From the NCBI GenBank assembly GCA_017480495.1, contig JAFVAQ010000027.1, positions 62,001 through 126,000 of the forward strand: a DNA stretch of 64,000 nucleotides. Direction: 5' to 3'. Both the position numbers and the translations under genes were made by a program. Below the pieces are notes generated by a model. It saw only the letters and a program-made list of their open reading frames with translations. It was not told where the DNA came from and searched no databases. Each line of letters starts with the position of its first letter. Within the stretch, counting starts at the first letter, position 1. Of this stretch, positions 7,890 to 17,287 are shown piece by piece. This DNA comes from Eubacterium sp. (lineage in GTDB: Bacteria > Bacillota > Clostridia > Lachnospirales > Lachnospiraceae).

Positions 7890-8525
7890 GAGTTGGATGA
7901 GCTCCTCAGGTGTCTCAGCAAAGGTTGTGGCGCCTTGCTCTATGAGATAGTCACGGTCTCTGAATCCCCAAAGAACGGAGATGCAAGGAAGGTTGGAGTT
8001 CCTTGCTGTCTGAAGGTCGACCTCAGAGTCGCCGATATAGATGGATTCTTTCTTTGAAGAACCAAGTTCCTTTAGAGCCTGTTCCACCATGTCGGGAGCG
8101 GGCTTTCTTTTTGTTCCAGGTGTTTCGCCTATAGCTACGTCGACATATTCCTTGAAGAACTTTTCATTCAGTTCTTTGACGGCAGAGTCTATCTTGTTAG
8201 AGACAATGGCCATCTTGTAGCCTTTTTCCTTGAGTTTCTTCATGGCATCTAGTATTCCATCATATGGACATGTATTATCCAGACAGTGAATATCGTAGTG
8301 CTCTTTAAATATAGGAAGCATTTCATTTATTGTTTCAGATGGTGTTCCATCTACAACTGCACATTCTAGAGCGTATCTGATGCCACTTCCGAAGTAACGT
8401 CTATATTCTTCAATGGTGTGCTCAGGCATATTGTATTTTCTTAGTACATAATTAACCGAATCTCTTAGATCTATAAGTGTATTTAGGACGGTTCCGTCCA
8501 TATCCCAGACAATTGTAGTGATCAT
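7884..8525 (-). CDS. HAD-superfamily hydrolase, phosphoglycolate phosphatase-like
   Basis: This 213-residue protein has all four HAD motifs: DMDGTVLNT (residues 9-17, nucleophile and acid/base Asp), VSNK (motif II), a downstream Lys in GTKRKPAP (motif III) and GDSEVDLQTA (motif IV). A helical cap between motifs I and II makes it a subclass I enzyme, like phosphoglycolate phosphatase, pyrophosphatase PpaX or beta-phosphoglucomutase. The substrate is not determined. It is convergent with proA, with 3-prime ends overlapping by 6 bp and no terminator hairpin seen. Confidence 0.88.
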   Translation of the reverse strand: MITTIVWDMDGTVLNTLIDLRDSVNYVLRKYNMPEHTIEEYRRYFGSGIRYALECAVVDGTPSETINEMLPIFKEHYDIHCLDNTCPYDGILDAMKKLKEKGYKMAIVSNKIDSAVKELNEKFFKEYVDVAIGETPGTKRKPAPDMVEQALKELGSSKKESIYIGDSEVDLQTARNSNLPCISVLWGFRDRDYLIEQGATTFAETPEELIQLL

Positions 8526-8635
8526 AATTAACCTCGCATGTTTTAATATTTAAAAGATATTAGTTTGTTCCTAACCATGAAGCTTATTCTACCACATCAA
8601 AGTACATATTTCTAAGCATATTATTCTTACTTTGC

Positions 8636-8664
8636 TTGATATGAATCTACCGTTGTACTATACT
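8636..8664 (+). promoter_or_regulatory. Sigma-A-type promoter of the MATE gene
   Basis: TTGATA at 8636-8641 and TATACT at 8659-8664 are separated by 17 bp. The transcript would start near 8671, about 30 bp before the ATG at 8701. Confidence 0.6.
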
Positions 8665-8700
8665 AGTCTCTCAGGGGAAAAATTGATAGGACGAATATAA

Positions 8701-10104
8701 ATGGAAAATTATGATGAAAACACAAAAGTGGAAATGATGGAGGAAGAAGAGGAGGTTGCCCAGGATAACAAGATGGGGACACTACCAGTTAAGCGACTGA
8801 TAGTATCTATGTCTTTTCCTATGATGATATCGATGCTGGTTCAGGCGATGTATAACATCGTGGATAGTATCTTTGTATCACACCTGAGTGAAGATGCACT
8901 GACAGCAGTTACTCTGGCATTCCCGCTTCAAATGATGATTATTTCAGTCGGAAGTGGTACAGGAGTAGGTATAAATGCCCTGCTGTCCAAGGCTCTTGGA
9001 GAGAAGAAACAGAAGAGGGCGAACAAAGCAGCCAATAATGGACTTCTTCTCACATTCATAAGCTTCATTATCTTCGTAGCTGTAGGTATCTTTATTGCTG
9101 AACCTTTTATCAGGTCTCAGACTGATAGCGCTAATATCGCAGATATGGGTACAGTATATCTATATACATGCTGCACACTTTCCATAGGTGTTTTCTTTCA
9201 AATGACATTTGAACGACTTCTTCAGTCAACAGGAAGAACTCATCTCAGTATGATATCTCAGATAACAGGTGCTGTAATAAATATCATATTCGATCCAATA
9301 TTTATCTTTGGTTATTTTGGCATAGAAGGAATGGGTGTTGTTGGTGCTGCTTATGCTACGGTTCTCGGACAGTGTGTTGCGGCGGTTGTTGGTCTTATTC
9401 TAAATGTGAAATTCAATCCTGATATTAAGATATCTCTTAAGAAGATGTTTAAACCTTCGTGGAAGACTATCCGAAGAATATATGCTGTTGGTGTTCCATC
9501 AATACTTATGATGGCAATTGGTTCGATTATGTCTTACTGTATGAACCAGATACTTGGTATCTTCTCGAGTACAGCAGTTGCTGTTTTCGGTGCATACTTC
9601 AAGCTTCAAAGCTTTATCTTTATGCCGATTTTCGGACTTAATAATGGACTGATTCCGGTACTGGCATATAATTACGGCGCACATAGCAAGGACAGAATCC
9701 GTGAGGCAGTTAGGTTCTCTATGAAGCTTGCACTTTCAATAATGGTAATTGGTACGATAGTTTTCTGGAGCATTCCAAAGTTTCTTCTTGGATTCTTTGA
9801 TGCTTCAGATTATATGCTGACGCTTGGTGTTCCGGCACTCAGAATTATCAGCCTGTCATTCCCAGTAGCTTCTCTTTGTATTGCTATGGGCTCTATGTTC
9901 CAGGCCTTTTCGAAAAGTAAATATTCTCTTATAGTTTCTGTAGGCAGACAGTTGGTTGTGCTGATTCCGGTTGCATGGCTTCTGGCTCAGACGGGTGAGG
10001 TGCAAAATGTTTGGTGGGCATTTCCGGTTGCTGAGCTGATGTCCCTTGCACTATCTGTATATTTTTATAAAAGAATTAATCGCAATATAGTTATGAATCT
10101 TTAG
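8701..10104 (+). CDS. MATE-family multidrug/Na+ antiporter
   Basis: This 467-residue membrane protein has about 12 predicted transmembrane helices in two similar halves, with an acidic cytosolic N-terminus of about 25 residues before LPVKRLIVSMSFPMM. FPLQMMIISVGSGTGVG, FQMTFERLLQSTGRT and the repeated NIIFDPIFIFG-type segment fit the MATE family. Members export cationic drugs or metabolites in exchange for Na+ or H+. The gene has its own promoter and lies 27 bp before the next unknown gene. The substrate is unknown. Confidence 0.93.
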   Translation: MENYDENTKVEMMEEEEEVAQDNKMGTLPVKRLIVSMSFPMMISMLVQAMYNIVDSIFVSHLSEDALTAVTLAFPLQMMIISVGSGTGVGINALLSKALGEKKQKRANKAANNGLLLTFISFIIFVAVGIFIAEPFIRSQTDSANIADMGTVYLYTCCTLSIGVFFQMTFERLLQSTGRTHLSMISQITGAVINIIFDPIFIFGYFGIEGMGVVGAAYATVLGQCVAAVVGLILNVKFNPDIKISLKKMFKPSWKTIRRIYAVGVPSILMMAIGSIMSYCMNQILGIFSSTAVAVFGAYFKLQSFIFMPIFGLNNGLIPVLAYNYGAHSKDRIREAVRFSMKLALSIMVIGTIVFWSIPKFLLGFFDASDYMLTLGVPALRIISLSFPVASLCIAMGSMFQAFSKSKYSLIVSVGRQLVVLIPVAWLLAQTGEVQNVWWAFPVAELMSLALSVYFYKRINRNIVMNL

Positions 10105-10131
10105 TATTAATATCTATTAAATAGGAAGAGT

Positions 10132-11976
10132 ATGAATAACAAGAATAACAATCAGAAGAATAAACTCACGACTTTAGATATCGTGAGATATATTATTTTC
10201 GGGATATGTCTTATTCCCGAGTTTGTTATTCTGGTGGCAATTTCTTGTTATGACGCCTATTTGTTTGGAAATGAGGGCCAGTTTCTCCACTCTGATTATG
10301 TTATTGCTGTTGCGATAACTGTCATTACTGCTTTCTTCTTAGCGGTAACAATCATAAGTCTTATAAAAACTAAGCAAAGGTTTAAGGGTGCTATCGTTAC
10401 TTCCATCTCTTATAAGCTTGGGCTTTTCATTATTTTAATGGGTGCAGTAGAAAGTACTGAAGATGTGGCAAGATCGGTGCCTGTCACTTTTGCCGTGATT
10501 GGTGCATTTTCTATATTTATTGCCTTGTTATGTGATATTTCTGTCCTTCGTAATTCCTCAAATGAAAAAAAGAAAAAGCTTGTTGCTAAGGCTAGGCCAA
10601 AGCATTTTGATGGCTATGATATTGATAGACTTTATAAAAGGGCTGAAGAGGAGTATTTATATCTCAATAACCTAAATCGTGAGAATCTCGAGGAAGAGGA
10701 TAGGATACGTATATACGACTATGCGGCGAATGAAATGACATACTTCCTTACGTGGCTTATCCGGAAGGATTATATAAGCTCTAAGCTCCGAAGGAAGCTA
10801 GGAAGCGAAGTGATAAATGGCTTTCAGGAGGAGAGCCAGAATCCGACGATTATAATGCGAAATGTTATCGATTATAAACTGAGATTCAAAGATATATCAG
10901 ATAATATTAATTTTTTTGCGGATGCTTATCTGACGCTTCCTGACTTTAAACGTGATATGTGCTCTAGTAAATTCATGGAAAGATATATATTTGATTATTA
11001 TAGGAACGTTATTCGTAAGAATGAGAATGGGATTCCAATCAAGTACTGTCACACATTTTCCTGGGATATCTATAATAAACTGGAGCGAGTGATAGATGAG
11101 AGGTTTAGAAATCTCTGTGCTGTTATAAGCGAGGGACGTAGTAATCCTAGCTATGAGAAGGGAAGTATATATTCTTCTGTTTACAATATGGATATTAAGG
11201 TTACTGCGAAGCGAGATGTGCCGGATGATTACATCGAGAGGTGCAAGGCTACATTTGATGATTATTCCTTTAGAATAAATGACGAACTGGTTCAGATGGT
11301 TTATAAACTTGTGAAGAAGGATGTCCCAAGCCTGGAATATGTTCGCGACAATCTGAGGCCGTCTAATATAGATATTTTTGTTCCAATGGAGGAGGACGAG
11401 GCATATATTGTGTACGGGCGTTTGCAACTTCCGGATAAGGAACCGGCAGACCATTCTGGAGATGAGTCGGGTTCTGCTGTGGAACATTTTCCTATGATTT
11501 TGAGTTGGGTTGTCCGAAAGGGTGTGCTGCTAAATGTGGATGCCCTGGGTGGTTATATATTGCCGTGGGATTTCGAGGCGGACGTTATATATAAGAAGAA
11601 AGTGGCTGAGAAGAGACTTGCTGATGCTCTTGCGAGGTATAAATATTCGGGACATCAGTCAATAAATGAGGAAATAGTGAATGACCTGGTAAGGGATGGG
11701 GTAGTTGTAAAGGATCAGCTGGTTACACGAGGCTTTAGTGATTATCAGGTCTGCGAGATATATATTCCTGAGGAGATAAAGAAAATAAAGGATTATTACG
11801 TGAGTATGGCGGAGGCTCTAATATGTGAGGGCTTGGCGGACTACTACATCTGCAAACCTGAGTATACGAATAATTCACTGATTCCTACTAAGATAAGAGT
11901 TGAAGCAAGGAAGATGGATGTATATGAGAAGCTTGTTTTCTTAGATAAGGTAGGAATTGCAGTTCGCGACATTTAA
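10132..11976 (+). CDS. Unknown membrane-anchored protein with large cytosolic domain
   Basis: I do not recognise this 614-residue protein. It has four likely membrane helices near residues 18-42, 54-78, 88-105 and 112-137, then a basic linker (NEKKKKLVAKARPK) and a soluble region of about 470 residues rich in charged and aromatic residues. No catalytic motif stands out. Two segments in the soluble part (YEKGSIYSSVYNM and the 460-560 region) could be separate domains. It lies 27 bp after the MATE gene on the same strand, so it may be co-transcribed. Codon use resembles the neighbours. Confidence 0.8.
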   Translation: MNNKNNNQKNKLTTLDIVRYIIFGICLIPEFVILVAISCYDAYLFGNEGQFLHSDYVIAVAITVITAFFLAVTIISLIKTKQRFKGAIVTSISYKLGLFIILMGAVESTEDVARSVPVTFAVIGAFSIFIALLCDISVLRNSSNEKKKKLVAKARPKHFDGYDIDRLYKRAEEEYLYLNNLNRENLEEEDRIRIYDYAANEMTYFLTWLIRKDYISSKLRRKLGSEVINGFQEESQNPTIIMRNVIDYKLRFKDISDNINFFADAYLTLPDFKRDMCSSKFMERYIFDYYRNVIRKNENGIPIKYCHTFSWDIYNKLERVIDERFRNLCAVISEGRSNPSYEKGSIYSSVYNMDIKVTAKRDVPDDYIERCKATFDDYSFRINDELVQMVYKLVKKDVPSLEYVRDNLRPSNIDIFVPMEEDEAYIVYGRLQLPDKEPADHSGDESGSAVEHFPMILSWVVRKGVLLNVDALGGYILPWDFEADVIYKKKVAEKRLADALARYKYSGHQSINEEIVNDLVRDGVVVKDQLVTRGFSDYQVCEIYIPEEIKKIKDYYVSMAEALICEGLADYYICKPEYTNNSLIPTKIRVEARKMDVYEKLVFLDKVGIAVRDI

Positions 11977-12015
11977 ATGACATTTGACGACATATATTTT
12001 TTATTGGAATAAGAA

Positions 12016-12032
12016 TTAAGGTAATCTTAAGG
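12016..12032 (+). promoter_or_regulatory. TTAAGG direct repeat at 11-bp spacing upstream of the exporter operon
   Basis: TTAAGG occurs at 12016-12021 and 12027-12032, exactly one helical turn apart and 110 bp before the exporter start codon. OmpR/PhoB-type response regulators bind such direct repeats, and many Firmicutes MacB-type exporters are induced by such regulators. No regulator gene lies alongside. Confidence 0.4.
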
Positions 12033-12141
12033 AAATTTTTATATTAATTCAATAGAATGGTCTTAATGTATATGATAGTATTATTCAAGTGCTAATTGTA
12101 AAGCTTTTATAATGAAAAAGTGAAAGGAAAAAAGAACTAAG

Positions 12142-13896
12142 ATGAGCGACGCAAAAGAAACAGCAAAGAAGAATGACTGGAATGAAAAGTTCGGCAAGAA
12201 GGACGGTAAGAAAGCAGGCAAGAAGGGCCTGATAATTGGAATCGTTGTAGCCGTAGTTTTCATTGTAGCAGCTATTGGAATATTCAATAAGCTGAAACAG
12301 GGGATGCAGGCTGCGAAGGATGCTCTTGGTGACGGAGCTATCGTAGATGAGTATGGCAAGAAGGATATGTCAACCTACGTTGATGTGACAGGAACTGTTG
12401 AGAGTCAGGAGGTTGTAAATGTAACAACATCTCTTGCTTATCCTGTTGATGAGATAAAGGTTGAGGTTGGAGATCACGTTAAGAAGGGTGACGTTCTGTG
12501 CAAGATAAACACAGACGATATAGATGAGAAGATTGAAGCACTCGAGGCTCAGGCTTCAGATGAAGACAGAATGAAGGCTAAAGAACTCGAGAGTGCAGCA
12601 CATAGCGTAAGTGCTGCTGCCGGCAGCAAGAACAGAGCTGTAAATGAAGCCGGTCGTGCGATTGAGGGCAGTAAGGCAGAGTATGATGCGGCTGTTGCTG
12701 AGTATAACGCTTTGAAAGAAGCCTATGAAGCTGCTTCGGCAGAAAGAACTGCTTATGCTGCAGCTAAAAAAGAGTACGATGATGCTATGAAAGCTAAGGA
12801 AGAAACAACAGAAGCTCCTTCAGAAGAAACACCTGCAGAGGGCGAAACACCAGCGGAAGGCGAGGAAACGACGGAGGCACCTGCACCTGAACCAACTCCA
12901 GATCCAGTTGAGCCTACACCTCCAGCAATGACTGATAAAGAATTTGAGGCCCTTGAGCTTGAGTATCAAACTGCTGCTGCAAAGCTACCTGCAGCGGAGG
13001 CTGCATATAACCAGGCTTCTGGTTCCTACAACGACACAGTTGCTGCTGCGGCTGAGGGTTATCAGACGGCTAAGGATCAGAGTGATCTGACAGTTATTAG
13101 CAACACTCAGAGCTATTCACAAATCTCGGTTGAGCTTGCTAATTGCTACAAGGATAAGAACGACGCAGTTATAATTGCCGAGACAAGCGGTATAGTTACT
13201 TCTATAAATGCAACAGAGGGACTTCCTGCAAATGGTTCCATCATGACAATAGAGAATGATGAGAAGCTCAAGATGGATGTTGACATTAAGGAGAAGGACA
13301 TTTTCTCTGTTAAAGAAGGCATGACTGTTGAATTCAGTAACAGTTCACTTACAAATGTAACTGGTAAAGGTAAGGTTGATAAGGTTATTCAGTTCGCAAC
13401 AACTGGTGCTCCTACAGCAGGTGAAAATGGCCAGATTTCTGCCGGCGATAATGCATTTAAAGCTACCCTTACAATTGATGATTATAAAGATATGCTTCTG
13501 GGCATGAAGCTGAAGGCTCGTATTGCTACAGGTGAAGAACTGACAACAGAGGCTGTTCCATATACAGCTATTATGTCAGATGTAGATGGTGACTATGTTT
13601 ATGTAGCTGAACCTGCTGGAAATGGAATGTATATGGTTTCTAGAAGGTCTATCGAAAAGGGTATGAGCGGTGATTACTATACTGAGGTTACTGACGGTGA
13701 GCTAGAAGACGGCGACCTTGTAATTGCATACCCAAGTACAGTTTCTCTGAACACAGTAATTACAATCAAAGAGGATGATAAGAATTCAGAGTCAAAGGAA
13801 AGCTCAGAAGAGAAGGAAGAATCTGATTCGAAGGATGATTCAGAGTCTAAGGAAAAGGACGATAAAAAGGATAGCAAGGACAAAGACGAAAAGTAA
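12142..13896 (+). CDS. Membrane-fusion (HlyD/MacA-like) subunit of an ABC exporter
   Basis: This 584-residue protein has a basic cytosolic N-terminus, one membrane helix (about residues 30-50), a biotinyl-lipoyl-like half (TGTVESQEVVNV, VGDHVKKGDVLCKI), a long alpha-helical hairpin, the second lipoyl half (AETSGIVTSINA) and beta-barrel domains. It links a MacB-type transporter to the cell surface. The helical hairpin carries a proline/glutamate/threonine-rich insertion (about residues 215-260), and the C-terminus ends in about 45 residues of Lys, Asp, Glu and Ser. Both are unusual and probably disordered or wall-interacting. It heads a three-gene operon; AGGAAA precedes the ATG. Confidence 0.9.
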   Translation: MSDAKETAKKNDWNEKFGKKDGKKAGKKGLIIGIVVAVVFIVAAIGIFNKLKQGMQAAKDALGDGAIVDEYGKKDMSTYVDVTGTVESQEVVNVTTSLAYPVDEIKVEVGDHVKKGDVLCKINTDDIDEKIEALEAQASDEDRMKAKELESAAHSVSAAAGSKNRAVNEAGRAIEGSKAEYDAAVAEYNALKEAYEAASAERTAYAAAKKEYDDAMKAKEETTEAPSEETPAEGETPAEGEETTEAPAPEPTPDPVEPTPPAMTDKEFEALELEYQTAAAKLPAAEAAYNQASGSYNDTVAAAAEGYQTAKDQSDLTVISNTQSYSQISVELANCYKDKNDAVIIAETSGIVTSINATEGLPANGSIMTIENDEKLKMDVDIKEKDIFSVKEGMTVEFSNSSLTNVTGKGKVDKVIQFATTGAPTAGENGQISAGDNAFKATLTIDDYKDMLLGMKLKARIATGEELTTEAVPYTAIMSDVDGDYVYVAEPAGNGMYMVSRRSIEKGMSGDYYTEVTDGELEDGDLVIAYPSTVSLNTVITIKEDDKNSESKESSEEKEESDSKDDSESKEKDDKKDSKDKDEK

Positions 13897-13911
13897 AAGG
13901 ATGTGACTGTA

Positions 13912-14736
13912 ATGGATAAAGTAATTGAAATGCAGCACATCAATAAGAAATACTATGAAGGTATGGAAAATGAGCTGCATATACTTCATGATATAGATCT
14001 TACTGTAAATGATGGCGAGTTTGTGGCGCTAGTAGGTGAGTCGGGTTCTGGTAAATCAACAATGATGAATATTATCGGAGCATTGGATAGACCTACCTCT
14101 GGTCAGTATTATCTGGCGGGAGAAGATATATCTACACTCGATGATGACAGACTCAGTGAGATTAGAAATAAAGAAATAGGCTTCGTATTCCAGAGTGCAT
14201 ATATGATACCTCGTATATCTGCTGTAGAGAACGTTGAGGTGCCACTTATGTATGCTGGAATGTCAAGAGGCGAGAGACGAGATAAAGCTATGTACCTCCT
14301 GGAAATGGTTGGCATGGGCGAGAGATATAAGCACAAGGCAAATGAGCTATCAGGTGGACAGAATCAGAGAGTTGCTATTGCAAGAGCCCTTGCTTGTGAC
14401 CCTTCAATTATTCTGGCGGATGAGCCAACAGGTGCGCTGGATTCTAAGACCGGACACCTTATTATGGATATTTTCCATAGACTGCATGATGAACAGAAGA
14501 AAACAATCGTTCTGATCACACACAGTAAGGAACTGGCGGCGGAGACAGAAAGAATAATTACTATTAGTGATGGTTATATTATAAAGGATGAAAGAAATGA
14601 GCTATTCCAGATGAGAAGGGATGCTCGAAAGATGGATCCAAATGCTGACAGGATGAGTCTTGAAACATCATCTTCGGATGAATCAGATGTTATCCTGAAC
14701 GAAGTTGGTGAGCCTGAGGAAGGAGGTGCTGAGTAA
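13912..14736 (+). CDS. ABC exporter ATP-binding subunit (MacB/LolD type)
   Basis: This 274-residue ATPase has GESGSGKST (Walker A), FQSAYMIPRISAVENVEVPL (Q-loop with the MacB-family pattern), LSGGQNQRVAIARAL (signature), ILADEPTGALD (Walker B) and an H-loop in LITHSKE. It powers the downstream FtsX-like permease. A frame opens at a GTG at 13903, but AAAAGG is only 2 bases from it and 11 from the ATG at 13912, so 13912 is preferred. The C-terminal 45 residues are an acidic extension beyond the usual ATPase. Its stop overlaps the permease start by one base. Confidence 0.94.
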   Translation: MDKVIEMQHINKKYYEGMENELHILHDIDLTVNDGEFVALVGESGSGKSTMMNIIGALDRPTSGQYYLAGEDISTLDDDRLSEIRNKEIGFVFQSAYMIPRISAVENVEVPLMYAGMSRGERRDKAMYLLEMVGMGERYKHKANELSGGQNQRVAIARALACDPSIILADEPTGALDSKTGHLIMDIFHRLHDEQKKTIVLITHSKELAAETERIITISDGYIIKDERNELFQMRRDARKMDPNADRMSLETSSSDESDVILNEVGEPEEGGAE

Positions 14737-16037
14737 TGACATTTTACGAAAACCTCCGACTAGCGTGGTCATGTGTTAAATCTAATAAGATGAGATCGAT
14801 ACTTACTATGTTGGGTATCATTATCGGTATCAGTGCCGTTATTACGATTTCAACTCTTGGTTCCTCACTTAGACAGACAATATCAGGTACTTATTCTGAT
14901 ATGATGACAACAAATCAGCTGGCCTTTATGTGGGTTAATACAAGTGATGATGACTCGGTGGAGGCTCCAGTTAAGTTTGATCTCGAGAATTGCTATGAGT
15001 TCAAAGAGGCATTTACGGGCCAGATATCAGCTGTAATGTTGGATCATTATTTAGGTGTGGGCACCTGCTATAATGGTGATGAGAAGAAGATGGTAAACAT
15101 CGTGGGCTATAGCGAAGGATACTGCGAGTCCAATAAGTATGAGCTTACGATGGGAAGAGATGTTGATTTCCAGGATAGCTTTGAAACGAGAAAGGTGTGC
15201 GTTGTATCTGAAAACTTTGTAAAATACGCTCTTGACGATATTTCTAATCCAATAGGCCAGAAGGTTGAGTTCGAGACTTCTGATGGGACTATAGTTTCTG
15301 CATATATCATTGGCGTTTATAAGATGGATAACAAGCAGTCTAGCCTTACAGGTCAGGCTAAAGTAGCAGAAAAGGATAAAGTTACAGATGTTATCATACC
15401 AGTTACTTATTCATGGGATATCGCTGAGGTTCCTGAAAACAAGAGATTTACTGAACCGCTATATATAAGTGGAGCTCCAGGCGTAGACGGTACTGCCCTG
15501 AAAGAGAATGTTACAAAGTATTTTGAGTCTAAAAAAGAAGCGGGCAGTCCGTATTTCCTCTATATTCAGAGTTTGGAAGAACAGCTTAAAACTATTAGTA
15601 AGGTAATGGATGTTATTACTATAGTTATTTCTATTATTGCTGCTATATCACTTATCGTTGGTGGTATCGGTGTTATGAATATCATGCTGGTATCCGTTGT
15701 TGAACGTACTAAGGAAATTGGTATAAGAAAAGCTCTTGGTGCTAAGAACAAAGTTATTGAAGCACAGTTCCTGGTGGAATCAGTTCTGATATGTGCAATT
15801 GGTGGTGTTGTAGGAATACTTTTAGGACTTCTGAATGGTGGAATAATAGCAATCGTTGCTAAGGTGATTGTGTCACAATCTGAGGATTTTTCATTTATAT
15901 CTGTAAATGTTAGTCCACCTATCATGATGATTGTTATTTCGTTCCTGTTCTCTACACTTGTAGGTGTTGTATTTGGTCTATATCCTGCTCGTAGAGCAGC
16001 GAGATTATCACCTATCGATGCACTTAGATATGAATAA
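14736..16037 (+). CDS. ABC exporter permease (MacB/FtsX family)
   Basis: This 433-residue protein has one N-terminal membrane helix (about residues 22-40, MLGIIIGISAVITIS), a large extracytoplasmic MacB-type domain (about 45-280) and three C-terminal helices forming the FtsX domain, with the conserved RTKEIGIRKALGA loop and the PARRAARLSPIDALRYE tail. With the adaptor and ATPase it forms a MacAB-like exporter for peptides, antibiotics or lipoproteins; the cargo is unknown. Translation is coupled to the ATPase (TAATG overlap). Confidence 0.94.
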   Translation: MTFYENLRLAWSCVKSNKMRSILTMLGIIIGISAVITISTLGSSLRQTISGTYSDMMTTNQLAFMWVNTSDDDSVEAPVKFDLENCYEFKEAFTGQISAVMLDHYLGVGTCYNGDEKKMVNIVGYSEGYCESNKYELTMGRDVDFQDSFETRKVCVVSENFVKYALDDISNPIGQKVEFETSDGTIVSAYIIGVYKMDNKQSSLTGQAKVAEKDKVTDVIIPVTYSWDIAEVPENKRFTEPLYISGAPGVDGTALKENVTKYFESKKEAGSPYFLYIQSLEEQLKTISKVMDVITIVISIIAAISLIVGGIGVMNIMLVSVVERTKEIGIRKALGAKNKVIEAQFLVESVLICAIGGVVGILLGLLNGGIIAIVAKVIVSQSEDFSFISVNVSPPIMMIVISFLFSTLVGVVFGLYPARRAARLSPIDALRYE

Positions 16038-16061
16038 TAATTACTTGATGATATTTACTTG

Positions 16062-16090
16062 TTGACATATACATTAGTGTATTGTATTTT
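16062..16090 (+). promoter_or_regulatory. Promoter of the acyl carrier protein gene
   Basis: TTGACA at 16062-16067 and TATTTT at 16085-16090 are 17 bp apart, 64 bp before the preferred ATG. Confidence 0.6.
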
Positions 16091-16153
16091 ATGTCTTGTA
16101 AATAATACTAATCAGTATTTCCAGATGGAGTATATTTTAAAGGAGACATGATT

Positions 16154-16390
16154 ATGATATTTGATAAGCTTGTAGAGATAATGATGGACCAATTGTCTAT
16201 TCAGCCACAGGATATAACAGTGGATACAGCATTTAAGGATGATTTGGCACTGGATTCACTTGATCTGTATGACCTTATTATGGCACTTGAAGATGAGTTT
16301 AACATCGAGCTGCCGGCAGAGAGACAGGAAGAAATTGTGACGGTAGACGATCTGATAAGAGTTCTTAAAGAACTTGGAGTAGAAGAGTAA
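16154..16390 (+). CDS. acpP: Acyl carrier protein
   Basis: This 78-residue acidic protein has the ACP fold pattern and the phosphopantetheine attachment motif LDSLDLYDL with Ser35. ACP carries growing acyl chains as thioesters. AGGAG at 16141-16145 is only 2 bases from an ATG at 16148 but 8 from the ATG at 16154, so 16154 is chosen. A perfect terminator follows 12 bases after the stop, so it is probably monocistronic. An acyl-ACP thioesterase gene comes next, which fits, though no other fatty acid synthesis gene is near; this could be a second, specialised ACP. Confidence 0.9.
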   Translation: MIFDKLVEIMMDQLSIQPQDITVDTAFKDDLALDSLDLYDLIMALEDEFNIELPAERQEEIVTVDDLIRVLKELGVEE

Positions 16391-16402
16391 TATATAAATG
16401 AG

Positions 16403-16429
16403 CGAGCTACTGAAAGGTAGCTCGTTTTT
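16403..16429 (+). terminator. Rho-independent terminator after the ACP gene
   Basis: CGAGCTAC at 16403-16410 pairs perfectly with GTAGCTCG at 16417-16424 across a 6-base loop and is followed by TTTTT. It lies inside the frame open upstream of the thioesterase, which argues for the later start of that gene. Confidence 0.85.
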
Positions 16430-16484
16430 ATGTGAAAAGAAAAATGTGGAGCATTTTCAAAAGATAAATATAGGTGGAGAAAAT

Positions 16485-17279
16485 ATGTATTCATTTGAAA
16501 CTAGAGTGAGATATAGCGAGCTTGCGGAGGATAGAAGCGCCAGCCTCGTATCAATAATTAATTATTTTCAGGACTGTTGTACATTTGAATCTGAGGATGA
16601 AGAGATAGGACTAGATTGGCTGGCGGAACATGACACAGCATGGATGCTGAAGGGCTGGCAGATTCATATAATAAGAAGCCCAAGGTATTGTGAGAGAGTT
16701 AAGGTCACTACATGGGCTTGCGGCTTTAAGTATTTTGTTGGTAAAAGAAGCTTCACAATAACTACGCTGGAGGGAGAAGTTCTTGTGTATGCTATGTCAG
16801 ACTGGGCATATATGAATGTGAAGAAACAGCTTCCTGAGAAGAACGTACCCCAGAAGGAGCTGGATGTTTATGGAATGGCTGTTCCGATTGAAGAGAGATT
16901 CGAAGAATTTGGAATAAAAGAATTTGTCGAAGCTGACTCAGATAGAACGGTACTTAAAGGAAAGATACAGATTCCGGATGCGAAAGATCCAGATGTTACA
17001 GTTGAGGATTCTCTGGATATGAATGCAGTAACTCCTATACTTGTTACAGCGGATAATCTCGACACTAACCATCACGTCAACAACGCTCAGTATGTCGCAC
17101 TTGCCAAGTCGGTCATACCAGAGGAGATTGATGTAAGACAATTCCGGGCGGAGATAAAGAAACAGTCTGTCCTTGGTGATGTCATTTATCCCGTTCTCTA
17201 CCGAGAAAAATCTCGCCTCGTCGTCGTACTAAACGACGAGAACCGCACCCCAAAACTAATCGCCGAATTCCACATCTAA
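16485..17279 (+). CDS. Acyl-ACP thioesterase
   Basis: This 264-residue enzyme has two hotdog domains and belongs to the FatA/FatB-like family, which releases fatty acids from acyl-ACP. The second domain holds the family motif LDTNHHVNNAQYV, with the catalytic-region Asn and His. The frame opens at 16398, but the ACP terminator occupies that stretch and GGTGGAG sits 5 bases before the ATG at 16485, giving MYSFETRVRYSE, the usual start. In Lachnospiraceae such enzymes may supply free or branched acids. It follows the ACP gene. Confidence 0.9.
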   Translation: MYSFETRVRYSELAEDRSASLVSIINYFQDCCTFESEDEEIGLDWLAEHDTAWMLKGWQIHIIRSPRYCERVKVTTWACGFKYFVGKRSFTITTLEGEVLVYAMSDWAYMNVKKQLPEKNVPQKELDVYGMAVPIEERFEEFGIKEFVEADSDRTVLKGKIQIPDAKDPDVTVEDSLDMNAVTPILVTADNLDTNHHVNNAQYVALAKSVIPEEIDVRQFRAEIKKQSVLGDVIYPVLYREKSRLVVVLNDENRTPKLIAEFHI

Positions 17280-17287
17280 TGAGTAAA

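Noticed and set aside
10897-11487. Leftward frame of 196 codons
   Set aside because: Antisense to the large unknown membrane protein gene, without a ribosome site or motif.
16398-16484. Upstream extension of the thioesterase
   Set aside because: The stretch is occupied by the ACP terminator, and a good ribosome site precedes the ATG at 16485.
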